In this document: piece after piece, positions 1 through 10,741 of the stretch
Layout of the letters: each line of letters begins with the position of its first letter
Position numbering within the stretch: the stretch's first letter is position 1
Source of the DNA: an uncultured Bacteroidales bacterium
GTDB taxonomy: Bacteria; Bacteroidota; Bacteroidia; Bacteroidales; UBA932
DNA length: 10,741 bases
Direction: 5' to 3'
NCBI GenBank assembly: GCA_946408295.1
Contig: CAMJRT010000026.1
Span: 1 to 10,741, forward strand
Position numbers and translations under genes: made by a program
Notes under the pieces: generated by a model
Told to the model about the DNA's origin: nothing
Databases searched by the model: none
Seen by the model: the letters and a program-made list of their open reading frames with translations, nothing else

Positions 1-561
1 AAGGAGCAGAAAAAGAAGTTGAATCTCCTGCGTATCGGCACTTGTGGCGCTGTCCAACCCGACATCCCGCTCGGAGCGTACATCTATTCGGAGATTTCCA
101 TCGGCTGCGACGGACTGCTAAGCTGGTACAAAGACGGGGAAAAACTGATGTTGAAAGACTATGAAGCGGCCTTCAAAGCCCATTGCGGGTGGAAAGACGG
201 CCTCGCCTCCCCTTATTTTGTCAAAGCGGGCGAAGAAATGACTTCGCGCTTCAGCGGCACGGATGTCCGGATGGGAATGACGGTCTCCGCCCCGGGTTTT
301 TACGGACCGCAGGGCCGCAGCGTCCGCCTGAAGCCGACGATACCCGGATTGGTCCGCAAGTTCGAATCCTTCTCTTACGAAGGCCGTCGTATCACCAACA
401 TAGAAATGGAAAGTTCGGCCATCGCGGGATTGGGCGGCCTGCTCGGCCACAATGCCGGTACCATCTGCTGTGCCATTGCCAACCGCCACCGCAAAGAGGC
501 CTTCCCCGACTACAAAAGCCGGATGCGGGAAATGGTGGCCTATGTGCTTGATATCATCTGA
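1..561 (+). CDS. Nucleoside phosphorylase, uridine-phosphorylase type (5' end outside window)
   Basis: Reversible phosphorolysis of a nucleoside, probably uridine, to free base and ribose-1-phosphate in cytosolic pyrimidine salvage. The reading frame is open from base 1, so 186 residues of a protein family of roughly 250-290 aa are visible and about 100 N-terminal residues are missing. Visible motifs line up with E. coli Udp: LRIGTCGAVQ at about residues 10-19 (phosphate-binding RIGT), FYGPQGR at 100-106 (matching the FYPGQER uracil-contact loop, with Q and R kept), and EMES at 135-138 (ribose-binding M and E). The TTG at 19 is internal and is not the start. The next gene is convergent, with its stop 25 bp away. 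Substrate preference (uridine or a broader range) cannot be settled from this fragment. The family call is firm. Confidence 0.85.
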   Translation, partial: KEQKKKLNLLRIGTCGAVQPDIPLGAYIYSEISIGCDGLLSWYKDGEKLMLKDYEAAFKAHCGWKDGLASPYFVKAGEEMTSRFSGTDVRMGMTVSAPGFYGPQGRSVRLKPTIPGLVRKFESFSYEGRRITNIEMESSAIAGLGGLLGHNAGTICCAIANRHRKEAFPDYKSRMREMVAYVLDII

Positions 562-567
562 GACGAA

Positions 568-582
568 GCCGGAAGGTCCGGC
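568..582. terminator. Small GC-rich hairpin between convergent genes (possible terminator)
   Basis: A perfect 6-bp inverted repeat, GCCGGA/TCCGGC with a 3-nt loop, fills most of the 25-bp gap between the phosphorylase stop (559-561) and the DUF389 gene stop (587-589). The position suits a bidirectional terminator, but neither strand shows a convincing T-tract after the stem. A Rho-independent role is therefore only tentative. Confidence 0.3.
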
Positions 583-586
583 GGCC

Positions 587-2050
587 TTACTCGACAATCA
601 TCACGCTTACTTGCTTGACTTCCAGACGGACGGTCAAGTAGCGGGAGATACGCTCCCTATCGCCGTCCGCCAACGGGGCGGAAAGGCGTATCATCGCGAC
701 TATCGCGTCATCATCGGACAAGACGGAATGACGATCTGGCGCTGAAACCGGCTTGGCAGCCGCCAGCGTGTCCCCCGGGACGGAATTTTCCGAGGACTTA
801 TCCCCCGTCCGGGCTTCCTGCGCCTCTACCTTATAAGAAGCGCCGCGGGCGAGTGTCAGGCTGGCGACGGAAGGATATTGCACAGACAGTTCATCCGCGA
901 TACTCTTGATGGGCATATCCTTGGCCTGATAGGCATCCAGCCGGGTACGCAGGCTGATGATAGTGTCTCCCAGCGCACGCTGCTGCTTTTCGCTGGAGGC
1001 CGTAATGTTTTTGATGATTTCCGACTCCGACATAAACTCGCGACTCACGGAAGCATCGTCTTTCAAGATAAGTTGGGAACGGGTGATGCCGTATTTCTCG
1101 GCACTCGCATACAGGCGCTCCCGGTCGGCCGGCGTCAGGGATTCTCCTGCGAAATACAACTCGATGGTGGCGGGTTTGGTGGTCATATCGACCTTATGGT
1201 CGTAAATGAAACCTTTGCCCAGCGCTTTGTTTTCCTGGACCACCTTGCCCGCGTTGATTTTGAAATTGCTTTCCTTGACAATGTTGAAAGCGGAAATCAA
1301 ACTGGGGACGATGATCAAGACCAGCAAGAACGACACCCAGCCGGGTTTCAGCCGGTATCTTCCGCCCAGGGAATCGGATACGGCGGGGTACTTGAGGTAC
1401 TTGACTCCGAAGAAAGTCGCCAGGGCGATGAAGATACTGTTAATCATAAAAAGATAGAACGCACCGCTGGCATAACTCCAGTTCCAGATGGCAATGCCGT
1501 AGCCGACCGTACAGAGGGGAGGCATCAGTGCGGTGGCAATCGCCACGCCGGAAAGCACCGTCCCCTTGTTTTTGCGGGAGTTCTCCAAAATCCCGGCCAG
1601 ACCGCCGAAAAAGGCAATCAGCACATCGTAAATGGTGGGATTGGTGCGGGCCAGCAGTTCTGTCGGGTTCTCCAGGCTGAGGGGACTCAACAAGAAATAC
1701 AAGGTGGAAGCCATAATGCTGATGCCCACCATAATGGCGAGATTCTTGAGCGAATCGATGACCAAATCACGATCAAGGGTTCCCAGGCCGAACCCGAAGC
1801 CCAAAATCGGCCCCATTACGGGGGATATAAGCATTGCGCCGATGATGACCGGAATGGAGTTGACATTCAAGCCAACAGAGGCAATCACAATAGCGAAAGC
1901 CAAGATGAAAACATTGGCGCCCCGGAAAGGAACATTATTGCGAATCGATGATGCCGTCTCCGTCAGCGCCAAATCATCTTTCATATTGACCAAATTCGCA
2001 AAAAAATGGAGAATTCGGGAAGGACTGATTATTATATTTTCCAGTTTCAT
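587..2050 (-). CDS. DUF389 family membrane protein
   Basis: Member of the DUF389 family (TIGR00341/TIGR00271-like); biochemical function unknown. The N-terminal half is strongly hydrophobic, with about five or six membrane segments. It carries the family hallmark SVGLNVNSIPVIIGAMLISP starting near residue 58 and a second glycine/proline-rich helix (GVAIATALMPPL). The last TM lies near residue 245-265 and is followed by about 220 soluble residues. That soluble region holds two similar segments centred on DRER motifs at 309-312 and 464-467, plus a polar, probably disordered linker. I chose the ATG at 2050 (487 aa, starting MKLENI). The longer start at 2077 would overlap the -7 box at 2075-2082. 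The gene is divergent from the nucleotidase and stands alone. Families with this core are proposed to be channels or transporters, which is not proven here. Confidence 0.85.
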   Translation of the reverse strand: MKLENIIISPSRILHFFANLVNMKDDLALTETASSIRNNVPFRGANVFILAFAIVIASVGLNVNSIPVIIGAMLISPVMGPILGFGFGLGTLDRDLVIDSLKNLAIMVGISIMASTLYFLLSPLSLENPTELLARTNPTIYDVLIAFFGGLAGILENSRKNKGTVLSGVAIATALMPPLCTVGYGIAIWNWSYASGAFYLFMINSIFIALATFFGVKYLKYPAVSDSLGGRYRLKPGWVSFLLVLIIVPSLISAFNIVKESNFKINAGKVVQENKALGKGFIYDHKVDMTTKPATIELYFAGESLTPADRERLYASAEKYGITRSQLILKDDASVSREFMSESEIIKNITASSEKQQRALGDTIISLRTRLDAYQAKDMPIKSIADELSVQYPSVASLTLARGASYKVEAQEARTGDKSSENSVPGDTLAAAKPVSAPDRHSVLSDDDAIVAMIRLSAPLADGDRERISRYLTVRLEVKQVSVMIVE

Positions 2051-2074
2051 TGTCAAATATTCAAAACAAACGTG

Positions 2075-2082
2075 CAAAATTA
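2075..2082 (-). promoter_or_regulatory. -7 box (TAATTTTG) of the DUF389 gene
   Basis: Exact match to the Bacteroidota -7 consensus TAnnTTTG on the minus strand, 24 bp before the ATG at 2050. This would give a leader of about 20 nt. No clear TTTG -33 box is seen at the usual spacing. It supports the start at 2050 over 2077. Confidence 0.55.
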
Positions 2083-2092
2083 ATTCTTTTTC

Positions 2093-2106
2093 GCGTAAAT
2101 TTGCGC
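2093..2106. repeat. Imperfect palindrome over the nucleotidase promoter (possible operator)
   Basis: GCGTAAATTTGCGC is a 14-bp palindrome with a single mismatched pair (T2096/G2103). It overlaps the plus-strand -7 box and lies 10 bp from the minus-strand one. It could be an operator serving both divergent genes. It could also be chance in an AT-rich spacer. Confidence 0.25.
2096..2103 (+). promoter_or_regulatory. -7 box (TAAATTTG) of the nucleotidase-rnhB operon
   Basis: Exact TAnnTTTG match on the plus strand, ending 18 bp before the ATG at 2122. The implied leader is about 14 nt. No good -33 box is visible. It would exclude any start codon upstream of 2122. Confidence 0.5.
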
Positions 2107-2121
2107 ATAATCCGTGACAAG

Positions 2122-3756
2122 ATGAAGCTTTTTGTGAATATTACGACCACCGCGCTGAGCCTTTTTTTGCTGGCAAGTGCGTGTACGACAAATGAAAAAC
2201 CGATTGTCATTTTACACGAAAACGACGCTCACTGCGCGCTGGAAGGGTATGCTGCCCTTGCCGGCTTCCGGGATGCGATAGCGGCGGCCGACACCGCCTT
2301 TGTGTTCACGGCCTCCTCCGGTGATTTTCTGCAAGGAGGGGCTATGGGCACGCTTTCCAAGGGCGAATATCCCGTCGAGGTCATCCGCCGGGTCGGCTAC
2401 GACGTGATGATTCCCGGCAATCACGAGTTCGATTTCGGGATGGAGCGTTTGAGGGAGTTTTGCGGGGAGACCGAACAGGACGGCGGGCTGCGGAAAGGCA
2501 ATCGCGTGGGTTGTCCGGTGATATGCGCCAATCTGGTGCAACTTGACACGACGGGGCAAAAAGGCCCTGAACGTATCTTCCCCGCCAGCCTCATCAGCCA
2601 GGCCGGACGCAAACGCATCGGCTGGATAGGGATGACCACTCCGCAGGCCGTATTTTCGGAGCGTTTTTCTTTCTATGACGAACAAGGGCGGCACCGATAT
2701 GACCTTGAAGAGGCCCACCTGGCAGAGATTCTCCAGCAAAGCATTGACGAAGTCCGGGCCCAGGGAGCGGATTATGTCATTCTGCTTTCGCATTTGGGCG
2801 ACCGTCCGTGCAAAGACACCCCGGTCAACTGTCGGACGATGGTGGCCGCCACGTACGGCATCGATGCGGTTCTGGACGGGCACAACCACGCCTTGATTCC
2901 CTGTGACACCCTATACGACTCCAACGGAAAAGCCGTTTTGCTGGTCCAGTGCGGCAGCAAATTCAGCCACATCGGAAAACTCACCATCCATCCCGACGGC
3001 AAGATGTCGCACGAGACCATTCGCCTGAAAGACATTCCCTACCGCAGCGAGAAAGTCCAGGCAACATTGGACAGTCTCAATGCGCTGACAGACAACCTGT
3101 TGAACCGGGTTGTTGGAAAGAGTTCGTTCAGCCTGCTCGCCGACGACGGGCAGGGGAACCGTCTGGTCCGCAACCGGGAAACCAACCTGGGGGACTTCGT
3201 GACCGACGCCTTGCGCCGGGCCGGTGGAGCCGACATCGCGATGATCAATGCCGGGAACCTGCGGGAAAATCTTCCGGCCGGCACCTGGACCTACCACCAA
3301 CTGTTTGACACCCTTCCCTACCACGATGCCGTCTATGTCATTTCGGCTTCCGGGCATCAAATCCGTCAATTTCTCACCAACGGGATCCAACTCTATCCCG
3401 AGGAGTGCGGCGGCTTCATTCAAGTCTCAGGCCTCCGCTATACCATTGCCCGGCCGCCCGAAGGGCAGCCGCATCATGTCGCGTCCGTGGATGTACTCGA
3501 TGCTGACGGTTGTTATCGGAAGATGGACGACAATCGCCGTTATAGCGTCGTTCTCAACGAATATATGCTGGGCGGCGGGGATGGAAACACGGCCCTTTGC
3601 GGCTGCCCGGTCCAAAAATGCCTTACCCTTCCGGATACGCGCTTGGTATCGCTGTTTTTGGAAAAGGATTGCAAGGGCGTGGTCCCTGCCCGCTATGCGC
3701 ATCCGCAGGGACGCATTCTGACCGAGCCCTCAACGGGCGGAACGGAGGGCTTATGA
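2122..3756 (+). CDS. Exported 5'-nucleotidase / UshA-type metallophosphatase, probable lipoprotein
   Basis: Two-domain, two-metal phosphoesterase that hydrolyses nucleotides or related phosphate esters outside the cytoplasm. From the ATG at 2122 it has 544 aa, close to the UshA length. Residues 1-21 form a signal peptide (basic start, hydrophobic core, LASAC), so C21 is a probable lipidation site, although the lipobox is not the standard LxGC. Metallophosphatase motifs in order are NDAH (34-37; D35, H37), SGDFLQGG (66-73; D68), GNHEFD (99-104), SHLGD and DGHNH (252-256). The C-terminal 5'-nucleotidase domain starts near residue 330 and shows [14 protein letters not shown] and [12 protein letters not shown]. 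Its stop overlaps the rnhB start (ATGA), so the two genes are co-transcribed. Exact substrates (AMP, UDP-sugars, others) cannot be read from sequence. Starts further upstream were rejected because they lack the signal peptide at the N-terminus and precede the promoter. Confidence 0.92.
   Translation: MKLFVNITTTALSLFLLASACTTNEKPIVILHENDAHCALEGYAALAGFRDAIAAADTAFVFTASSGDFLQGGAMGTLSKGEYPVEVIRRVGYDVMIPGNHEFDFGMERLREFCGETEQDGGLRKGNRVGCPVICANLVQLDTTGQKGPERIFPASLISQAGRKRIGWIGMTTPQAVFSERFSFYDEQGRHRYDLEEAHLAEILQQSIDEVRAQGADYVILLSHLGDRPCKDTPVNCRTMVAATYGIDAVLDGHNHALIPCDTLYDSNGKAVLLVQCGSKFSHIGKLTIHPDGKMSHETIRLKDIPYRSEKVQATLDSLNALTDNLLNRVVGKSSFSLLADDGQGNRLVRNRETNLGDFVTDALRRAGGADIAMINAGNLRENLPAGTWTYHQLFDTLPYHDAVYVISASGHQIRQFLTNGIQLYPEECGGFIQVSGLRYTIARPPEGQPHHVASVDVLDADGCYRKMDDNRRYSVVLNEYMLGGGDGNTALCGCPVQKCLTLPDTRLVSLFLEKDCKGVVPARYAHPQGRILTEPSTGGTEGL
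3744..3749 (+). promoter_or_regulatory. GGAGGG ribosome-binding-like site before rnhB
   Basis: A purine-rich GGAGGG lies 3 bp before the ATG at 3753, inside the last codons of the nucleotidase gene. Shine-Dalgarno-like sequences are otherwise weak or absent here, as usual for Bacteroidota. It could assist reinitiation at the ATGA overlap, or simply reflect the Gly-Thr-Glu-Gly codons. Confidence 0.3.
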
Positions 3757-4370
3757 GTCCCAAAAGCATATCCTTGTCCCCCTATATGGAAGCCGGCCGG
3801 GTAGAAGCCGGCCTGGACGAAGCCGGGCGCGGACCTCTTGCCGGACCGGTGTATGCCGCCGCCGTCATCCTGCCCCCGGACTTTCATCATCCGCTGCTGA
3901 ACGACTCCAAGCAGATGAAGCGCAAAGACCGGGACTTATTGCGGGAAGTGATTGAAAAAGAAGCCGTCGCCTGGGCGGTGGAAGCCGTCAGCGCCGAAGA
4001 AATCGACCAACTGAACATCCTGCGGGCCTCCCTTACCGGAATGCAGCGCGCGGTCCGGCATCTGGGCGTCCGCCCCGAATTTTTATTGGTGGACGGCAAC
4101 CGCTTCTATCCGATGCCCGAAAAAATCCCCTACACCTGCGTCGTCAAGGGAGATGCGACCTATGCCAGCATCGCTGCGGCCAGCGTCCTGGCCAAGACCT
4201 GGCGGGACGAATATATGACAACGCTCGCCAAGGAGTACCCCCAATACGGCTGGGAGCGCAATATGGGCTATCCCACGCCCGACCACATCGCCGCCATCCT
4301 CCAATTCGGCTTCACGCCCCACCACCGCAAATCTTTCCACCTCAAACAACTTGAACCCACGCTGTTTTAA
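3753..4370 (+). CDS. rnhB: Ribonuclease HII
   Basis: Cytosolic endonuclease that cleaves the RNA strand of RNA-DNA hybrids and incises at single ribonucleotides in DNA. It has 205 aa, normal for the family. Catalytic acidic residues are visible in order: [12 protein letters not shown] (D22, E23), LLVDGNRF (D114) and [15 protein letters not shown] (D152). NDSKQM and GYPTPDH are further family motifs. The start is the ATG at 3753, which overlaps the upstream TGA as ATGA and has a GGAGGG before it. An ATG at 3786 (MEAG) still keeps the catalytic core and is the only serious alternative. Its TAA stop shares bases with the stop of the convergent 160-aa gene. The pairing with an exported nucleotidase looks positional rather than functional. 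Confidence 0.96.
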   Translation: MSPKSISLSPYMEAGRVEAGLDEAGRGPLAGPVYAAAVILPPDFHHPLLNDSKQMKRKDRDLLREVIEKEAVAWAVEAVSAEEIDQLNILRASLTGMQRAVRHLGVRPEFLLVDGNRFYPMPEKIPYTCVVKGDATYASIAAASVLAKTWRDEYMTTLAKEYPQYGWERNMGYPTPDHIAAILQFGFTPHHRKSFHLKQLEPTLF

Positions 4371-4849
4371 GCGTCCTCTTTCTCTCCGAGCCGGTATTCG
4401 AGGTACATCGTAAGACGGACGATGTCTTTGCGGAGCCCTTCCAGTTCGAAGGCACCGAAGGCCTGGGTGACGACGATATCGTCCTCGAACATACGGGTGA
4501 TGCGCTGAATGACGGAACGGCGGCGGAACACGGCTCCGTCTTCGGATTCGCGAAGCAACTTGTAGCCCTTTTCTTCCAAGGCCGCAACGATTTCATCCCG
4601 GCGTTCGGACCAACTGCCATTAAGCATCGCCATCCGGCGCTGGAAGCCGACATAAGGGTAAATAAAGGCGATGGCCGCCAGCATAATTACGATTTTCCAG
4701 ACGGATTTCACCCCGTCTTCAAACATCACATTCACATCCCACTCGACCATCCCGAGCCGGGAAAGGATGAAAAGCACCAGCACCAGGAAGCACCCGAGAT
4801 AGATAAAATACTTGACGGAACGGATGGCGTATTTGAGAATCTTGTTCAT
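4367..4849 (-). CDS. Small membrane protein of unknown function, downstream of ettA
   Basis: I do not recognise a named family. The 160-aa product starts with a basic segment, then has two hydrophobic helices at about residues 14-34 and 50-68, joined by a short acidic loop. A charged soluble domain of about 90 residues follows and is presumably cytoplasmic (positive-inside reasoning). That domain has an alternating pattern suggestive of alpha/beta structure: a helix around [19 protein letters not shown] residues, then [20 protein letters not shown] and a C-terminal helix rich in charged residues. The start ATG at 4849 lies 30 bp after the ettA stop on the same strand, with no promoter or terminator visible between them, so an ettA operon is likely. 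The coding bias and clean ORF support a real gene. It probably belongs to a conserved hypothetical family in Bacteroidales, from memory only. Confidence 0.75.
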   Translation of the reverse strand: MNKILKYAIRSVKYFIYLGCFLVLVLFILSRLGMVEWDVNVMFEDGVKSVWKIVIMLAAIAFIYPYVGFQRRMAMLNGSWSERRDEIVAALEEKGYKLLRESEDGAVFRRRSVIQRITRMFEDDIVVTQAFGAFELEGLRKDIVRLTMYLEYRLGEKEDA

Positions 4850-4879
4850 TTTCCATGCGTTTAGAAGCCCGCGGAGAGA

Positions 4880-6556
<1,677 letters not shown>

Positions 6557-6582
6557 AAACACAAAATTGACCGATACGATGA

Positions 6583-6590
6583 CAAAGATA
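6583..6590 (-). promoter_or_regulatory. -7 box (TATCTTTG) of ettA
   Basis: Exact TAnnTTTG match in the 38-bp gap between the AraC-type gene and ettA, ending 26 bp before the ATG at 6556; the implied leader is about 22 nt. A TTTG occurs 24 bp upstream of it, somewhat further than the usual 19-21 bp. It suggests ettA can be transcribed independently of the regulator gene. Confidence 0.5.
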
Positions 6591-6594
6591 AAAA

Positions 6595-7668
6595 TTATTT
6601 GCTTTTTGAACGCACAAAATCGCACCATTCTTTGGGACTTTCCCCGATTTCGAGATGGAAAGCGGCGTCGAAAGTCGCCTTGGTCTTGAAGCCGGACATC
6701 AGGAACAACTGCGTGATTTTAAGATTGTGATTGGCCTTGAAAAGCGTTTGGGCGTGGCGCACCCGATAACGGTTGACAAAACGGGGAAAGTTGAGATGCG
6801 CATAATGTTTGATCGCTTTCCCCAGATAGACTTTGTTGGTAAACAGGGTCCGCGACACTTCTCCGACAGTCAAATCCGGATCCAGGAAAGGCTTCTCTTT
6901 TTCAAAATAATAGCACAATCGTTGATAGATGCCCTGTCCGCTGCTGTCTTTTTCCATACCCAACAGGATTTCCACCCCGAAATTCTTGAGAATTTCCCGG
7001 CGCAGGCGCTCCATCGGGATGGGACGGAAGAACTGGCCGGGGCGCAAACAGCACAACCACACCAAAAAGGAAGCATACAGCACAAAAATGGACAACGAGA
7101 CCAGACCCGCCGCAGACCAACCCAGATACCAGGCCAGCAAAGCAATGGCATAAAGAGAAACGGAAACGAATTTGAAGCCTTGCGTCTCCACCATCACCGA
7201 CACTTGCGCCAGACGCACCTCTGCGGTTTTGTGAACGAAGAACCAGGCCGCAGACCCATATTCCACCACCGAAGACAGCAACAAAAAGGAAAAAGCCAGG
7301 GCCACCATCATATCGGGGCGTGCGCAATAATCCACGATGGGAAAAGAAGTAATGCCCGCAAATGTCAGGCATAGGAAGGGAGGGGAATGATGAACGTAGT
7401 CCGGGCGCAAGCTTAAAACGAGCAACGAAATGATTAATAAGGCGGTCAAAAAGGATACGCGCGAATAGGAAAACACCAAGAGCAGGATCGATTGGATAAT
7501 GGCGGCCATCATCACCACCATTTTTAAAAGAGGAAACCAAAGAGGGGTTGAAGCAGCGCCTTCCAACTTGAAAAGCAAATACACCAACATACTTGACACC
7601 CCGGCGGAAAAGAGCAAACACAACACGCGTTCCGAGGTCAAAATCAACAAGAAGCTTTCCGTTTCCAT
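6595..7668 (-). CDS. Membrane-embedded AraC-family transcriptional regulator
   Basis: DNA-binding transcriptional regulator with an integral-membrane sensor half; target genes unknown. Of 357 aa, residues 1 to about 210 hold six or seven hydrophobic helices (about 15-33, 45-66, 71-87, 98-115, 119-144, 167-184, 186-208). The C-terminal ~100 residues form an AraC-type double helix-turn-helix. The first HTH is around LTVGEVSRTLFTNKVYLGKAI. The second has the family pattern I..L...SGF......F..AF....G.SP.EW. No ligand-binding cupin, histidine-kinase or receiver domain is present. The ATG at 7668 follows an exact -7 box and a terminator hairpin, so the gene begins its own transcript. ettA starts 38 bp after its stop and has a separate -7 box; co-transcription by readthrough is possible. 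Such AraC proteins with N-terminal TM bundles are common among Bacteroidales, but their signals are poorly known. Confidence 0.88.
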   Translation of the reverse strand: METESFLLILTSERVLCLLFSAGVSSMLVYLLFKLEGAASTPLWFPLLKMVVMMAAIIQSILLLVFSYSRVSFLTALLIISLLVLSLRPDYVHHSPPFLCLTFAGITSFPIVDYCARPDMMVALAFSFLLLSSVVEYGSAAWFFVHKTAEVRLAQVSVMVETQGFKFVSVSLYAIALLAWYLGWSAAGLVSLSIFVLYASFLVWLCCLRPGQFFRPIPMERLRREILKNFGVEILLGMEKDSSGQGIYQRLCYYFEKEKPFLDPDLTVGEVSRTLFTNKVYLGKAIKHYAHLNFPRFVNRYRVRHAQTLFKANHNLKITQLFLMSGFKTKATFDAAFHLEIGESPKEWCDFVRSKSK

Positions 7669-7682
7669 AAGTCGTTTTTACA

Positions 7683-7690
7683 CAAAAATA
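7683..7690 (-). promoter_or_regulatory. -7 box (TATTTTTG) of the AraC-type gene
   Basis: Exact TAnnTTTG match 14 bp before the ATG at 7668, implying a very short leader of about 10 nt. It lies directly after the leuS terminator hairpin, whose stem occupies roughly the -15 to -45 region of this promoter. No clear -33 TTTG is seen. Confidence 0.45.
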
Positions 7691-7695
7691 GGAAC

Positions 7696-7728
7696 GAAAA
7701 AGGTCGCCTGAAAAATTTTGGCGACCTT
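7696..7728 (-). terminator. Rho-independent-type terminator of the tonB-leuS unit
   Basis: A perfect 9-bp stem, AAGGTCGCC/GGCGACCTT (7700-7708 and 7720-7728), with an 11-nt AT-rich loop. Read on the minus strand the stem runs into TTTTTCG, a short T-tract. It lies about 105 bp beyond the leuS stop. On the plus strand the stem is followed by CTTG and there is no gene for it to serve. The 5-T tract is modest, so strength is uncertain. Confidence 0.65.
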
Positions 7729-7764
7729 CTTGAAAAAGTTTTTGTTTTTCTTGACCTTTTTTCT

Positions 7765-7827
7765 TTTTCTTTGCGTTTTTTCCGAATTTGTTGTGAATTT
7801 GCAACTTTTTCTACAACGCAAAGAAAA
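7765..7827. repeat. 13-bp perfect inverted repeat in the leuS 3' untranslated region
   Basis: TTTTCTTTGCGTT (7765-7777) is matched exactly by AACGCAAAGAAAA (7815-7827) across 37 bp. The enclosed segment holds a 7-bp direct repeat GAATTTG (7784-7790, 7795-7801) and a small GTTG/CAAC stem (7790-7793, 7802-7805). The second arm ends 6 bp short of the leuS stop codon. In RNA it would make a long stem-loop ahead of the terminator. It could protect the 3' end of the message or be part of a compound terminator. Confidence 0.5.
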
Positions 7828-7832
7828 CAAAA

Positions 7833-10595
<2,763 letters not shown>

Positions 10596-10601
10596 ACTAC
10601 T

Positions 10602-10741
10602 CTATTTTCTTTTCAATATAAATTCAATGGGTATGGTCAGCGTCGAGCGGACCTTCTTGCCGTGCAAACGGGCCGGCTTCCATTTGGGTGAGATTTGGAC
10701 GACATTCACCGCCGCCTCATCCAATCGCTCGTCCAAGGAAC
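10602..10741 (-). CDS. Energy transducer TonB family protein, C-terminal end only
   Basis: Only the last 45 residues are in the window; the 5' part continues past the right edge. The fragment SLDERLDEAAVNVVQISPKW followed by KPARLHGKKVRSTLTIPIEF matches the end of the TonB C-terminal domain. Family features are the helix ending in a conserved P.WKP, then G..V and the final beta strand IPI.F. TonB proteins span the inner membrane and periplasm and pass proton-motive energy from ExbB/ExbD to outer-membrane receptors. The gene ends in TAG (10602-10604), 6 bp before leuS and in the same frame. Whether this is the main TonB or a multi-domain protein with a TonB_C end (for example an M56-peptidase fusion) cannot be seen here. 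Confidence 0.8.
   Translation of the reverse strand, partial: SLDERLDEAAVNVVQISPKWKPARLHGKKVRSTLTIPIEFILKRK

Noticed and set aside
2050..2121. Upstream TTG start at 2050 for the nucleotidase
   Set aside because: It would put 24 residues before the signal peptide and begin upstream of the predicted -7 box. The ATG at 2122 gives a proper signal sequence.
7669..7832. A small protein or RNA gene in the leuS-AraC spacer
   Set aside because: I saw no convincing short coding frame there and no tRNA-like fold. The visible structure is explained by a terminator, a promoter and one inverted repeat.

Overview
This window looks like an ordinary chromosomal housekeeping stretch of a Bacteroidota, most likely Bacteroidales, genome. 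Four lines of evidence support this. Exact TAnnTTTG -7 boxes (the Bacteroides/Flavobacterium promoter type) sit upstream of four genes. Most starts lack a Shine-Dalgarno sequence. LeuRS is long (920 aa) and the RNase HII and nucleoside phosphorylase are of Bacteroidales type. AT-rich intergenic DNA contrasts with GC-rich coding DNA. The high coding GC would fit a group such as Alistipes/Rikenellaceae, but the genus is a guess.

Layout from left to right. (1) 1-561 (+) is the 3' part of a uridine-phosphorylase-type nucleoside phosphorylase. (2) 587-2050 (-) is a DUF389 membrane protein, convergent with (1). (3) A compact divergent promoter region at 2051-2121. (4) 2122-3756 (+) is an exported 5'-nucleotidase-type metallophosphatase, overlapping by ATGA with (5) rnhB, 3753-4370 (+). 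(6) 4367-4849 (-) is a small two-TM protein of unknown function whose stop codon overlaps that of rnhB. (7) 4880-6556 (-) is ettA, an ABC-F translation factor, broken by one in-frame TAG at 5078-5080. (8) 6595-7668 (-) is a membrane-embedded AraC-type regulator. (9) 7669-7832 is an AT-rich spacer with a terminator hairpin and a long inverted repeat. (10) 7833-10595 (-) is leuS. (11) 10602-10741 (-) is the end of a TonB-type energy transducer, 6 bp upstream of leuS.

Transcription is inferred as follows. tonB-like and leuS form one unit ending at the hairpin near 7700-7728. The AraC-type gene starts from its own promoter. ettA has its own -7 box and is probably co-transcribed with the 160-aa gene. 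The DUF389 gene and the nucleotidase-rnhB pair diverge from the shared 71-bp region.

No mobile element, CRISPR array, tRNA, rRNA or defence system is visible, and no intergenic stretch exceeds 300 bp. The most noteworthy item is the premature TAG in an otherwise perfectly preserved ettA. Lesser points are an apparent internal duplication in the DUF389 C-terminal region, the membrane-bound AraC regulator, the unknown ettA-linked membrane protein, and the compact overlapping gene borders. I do not see convincing evidence of a wholly new system.
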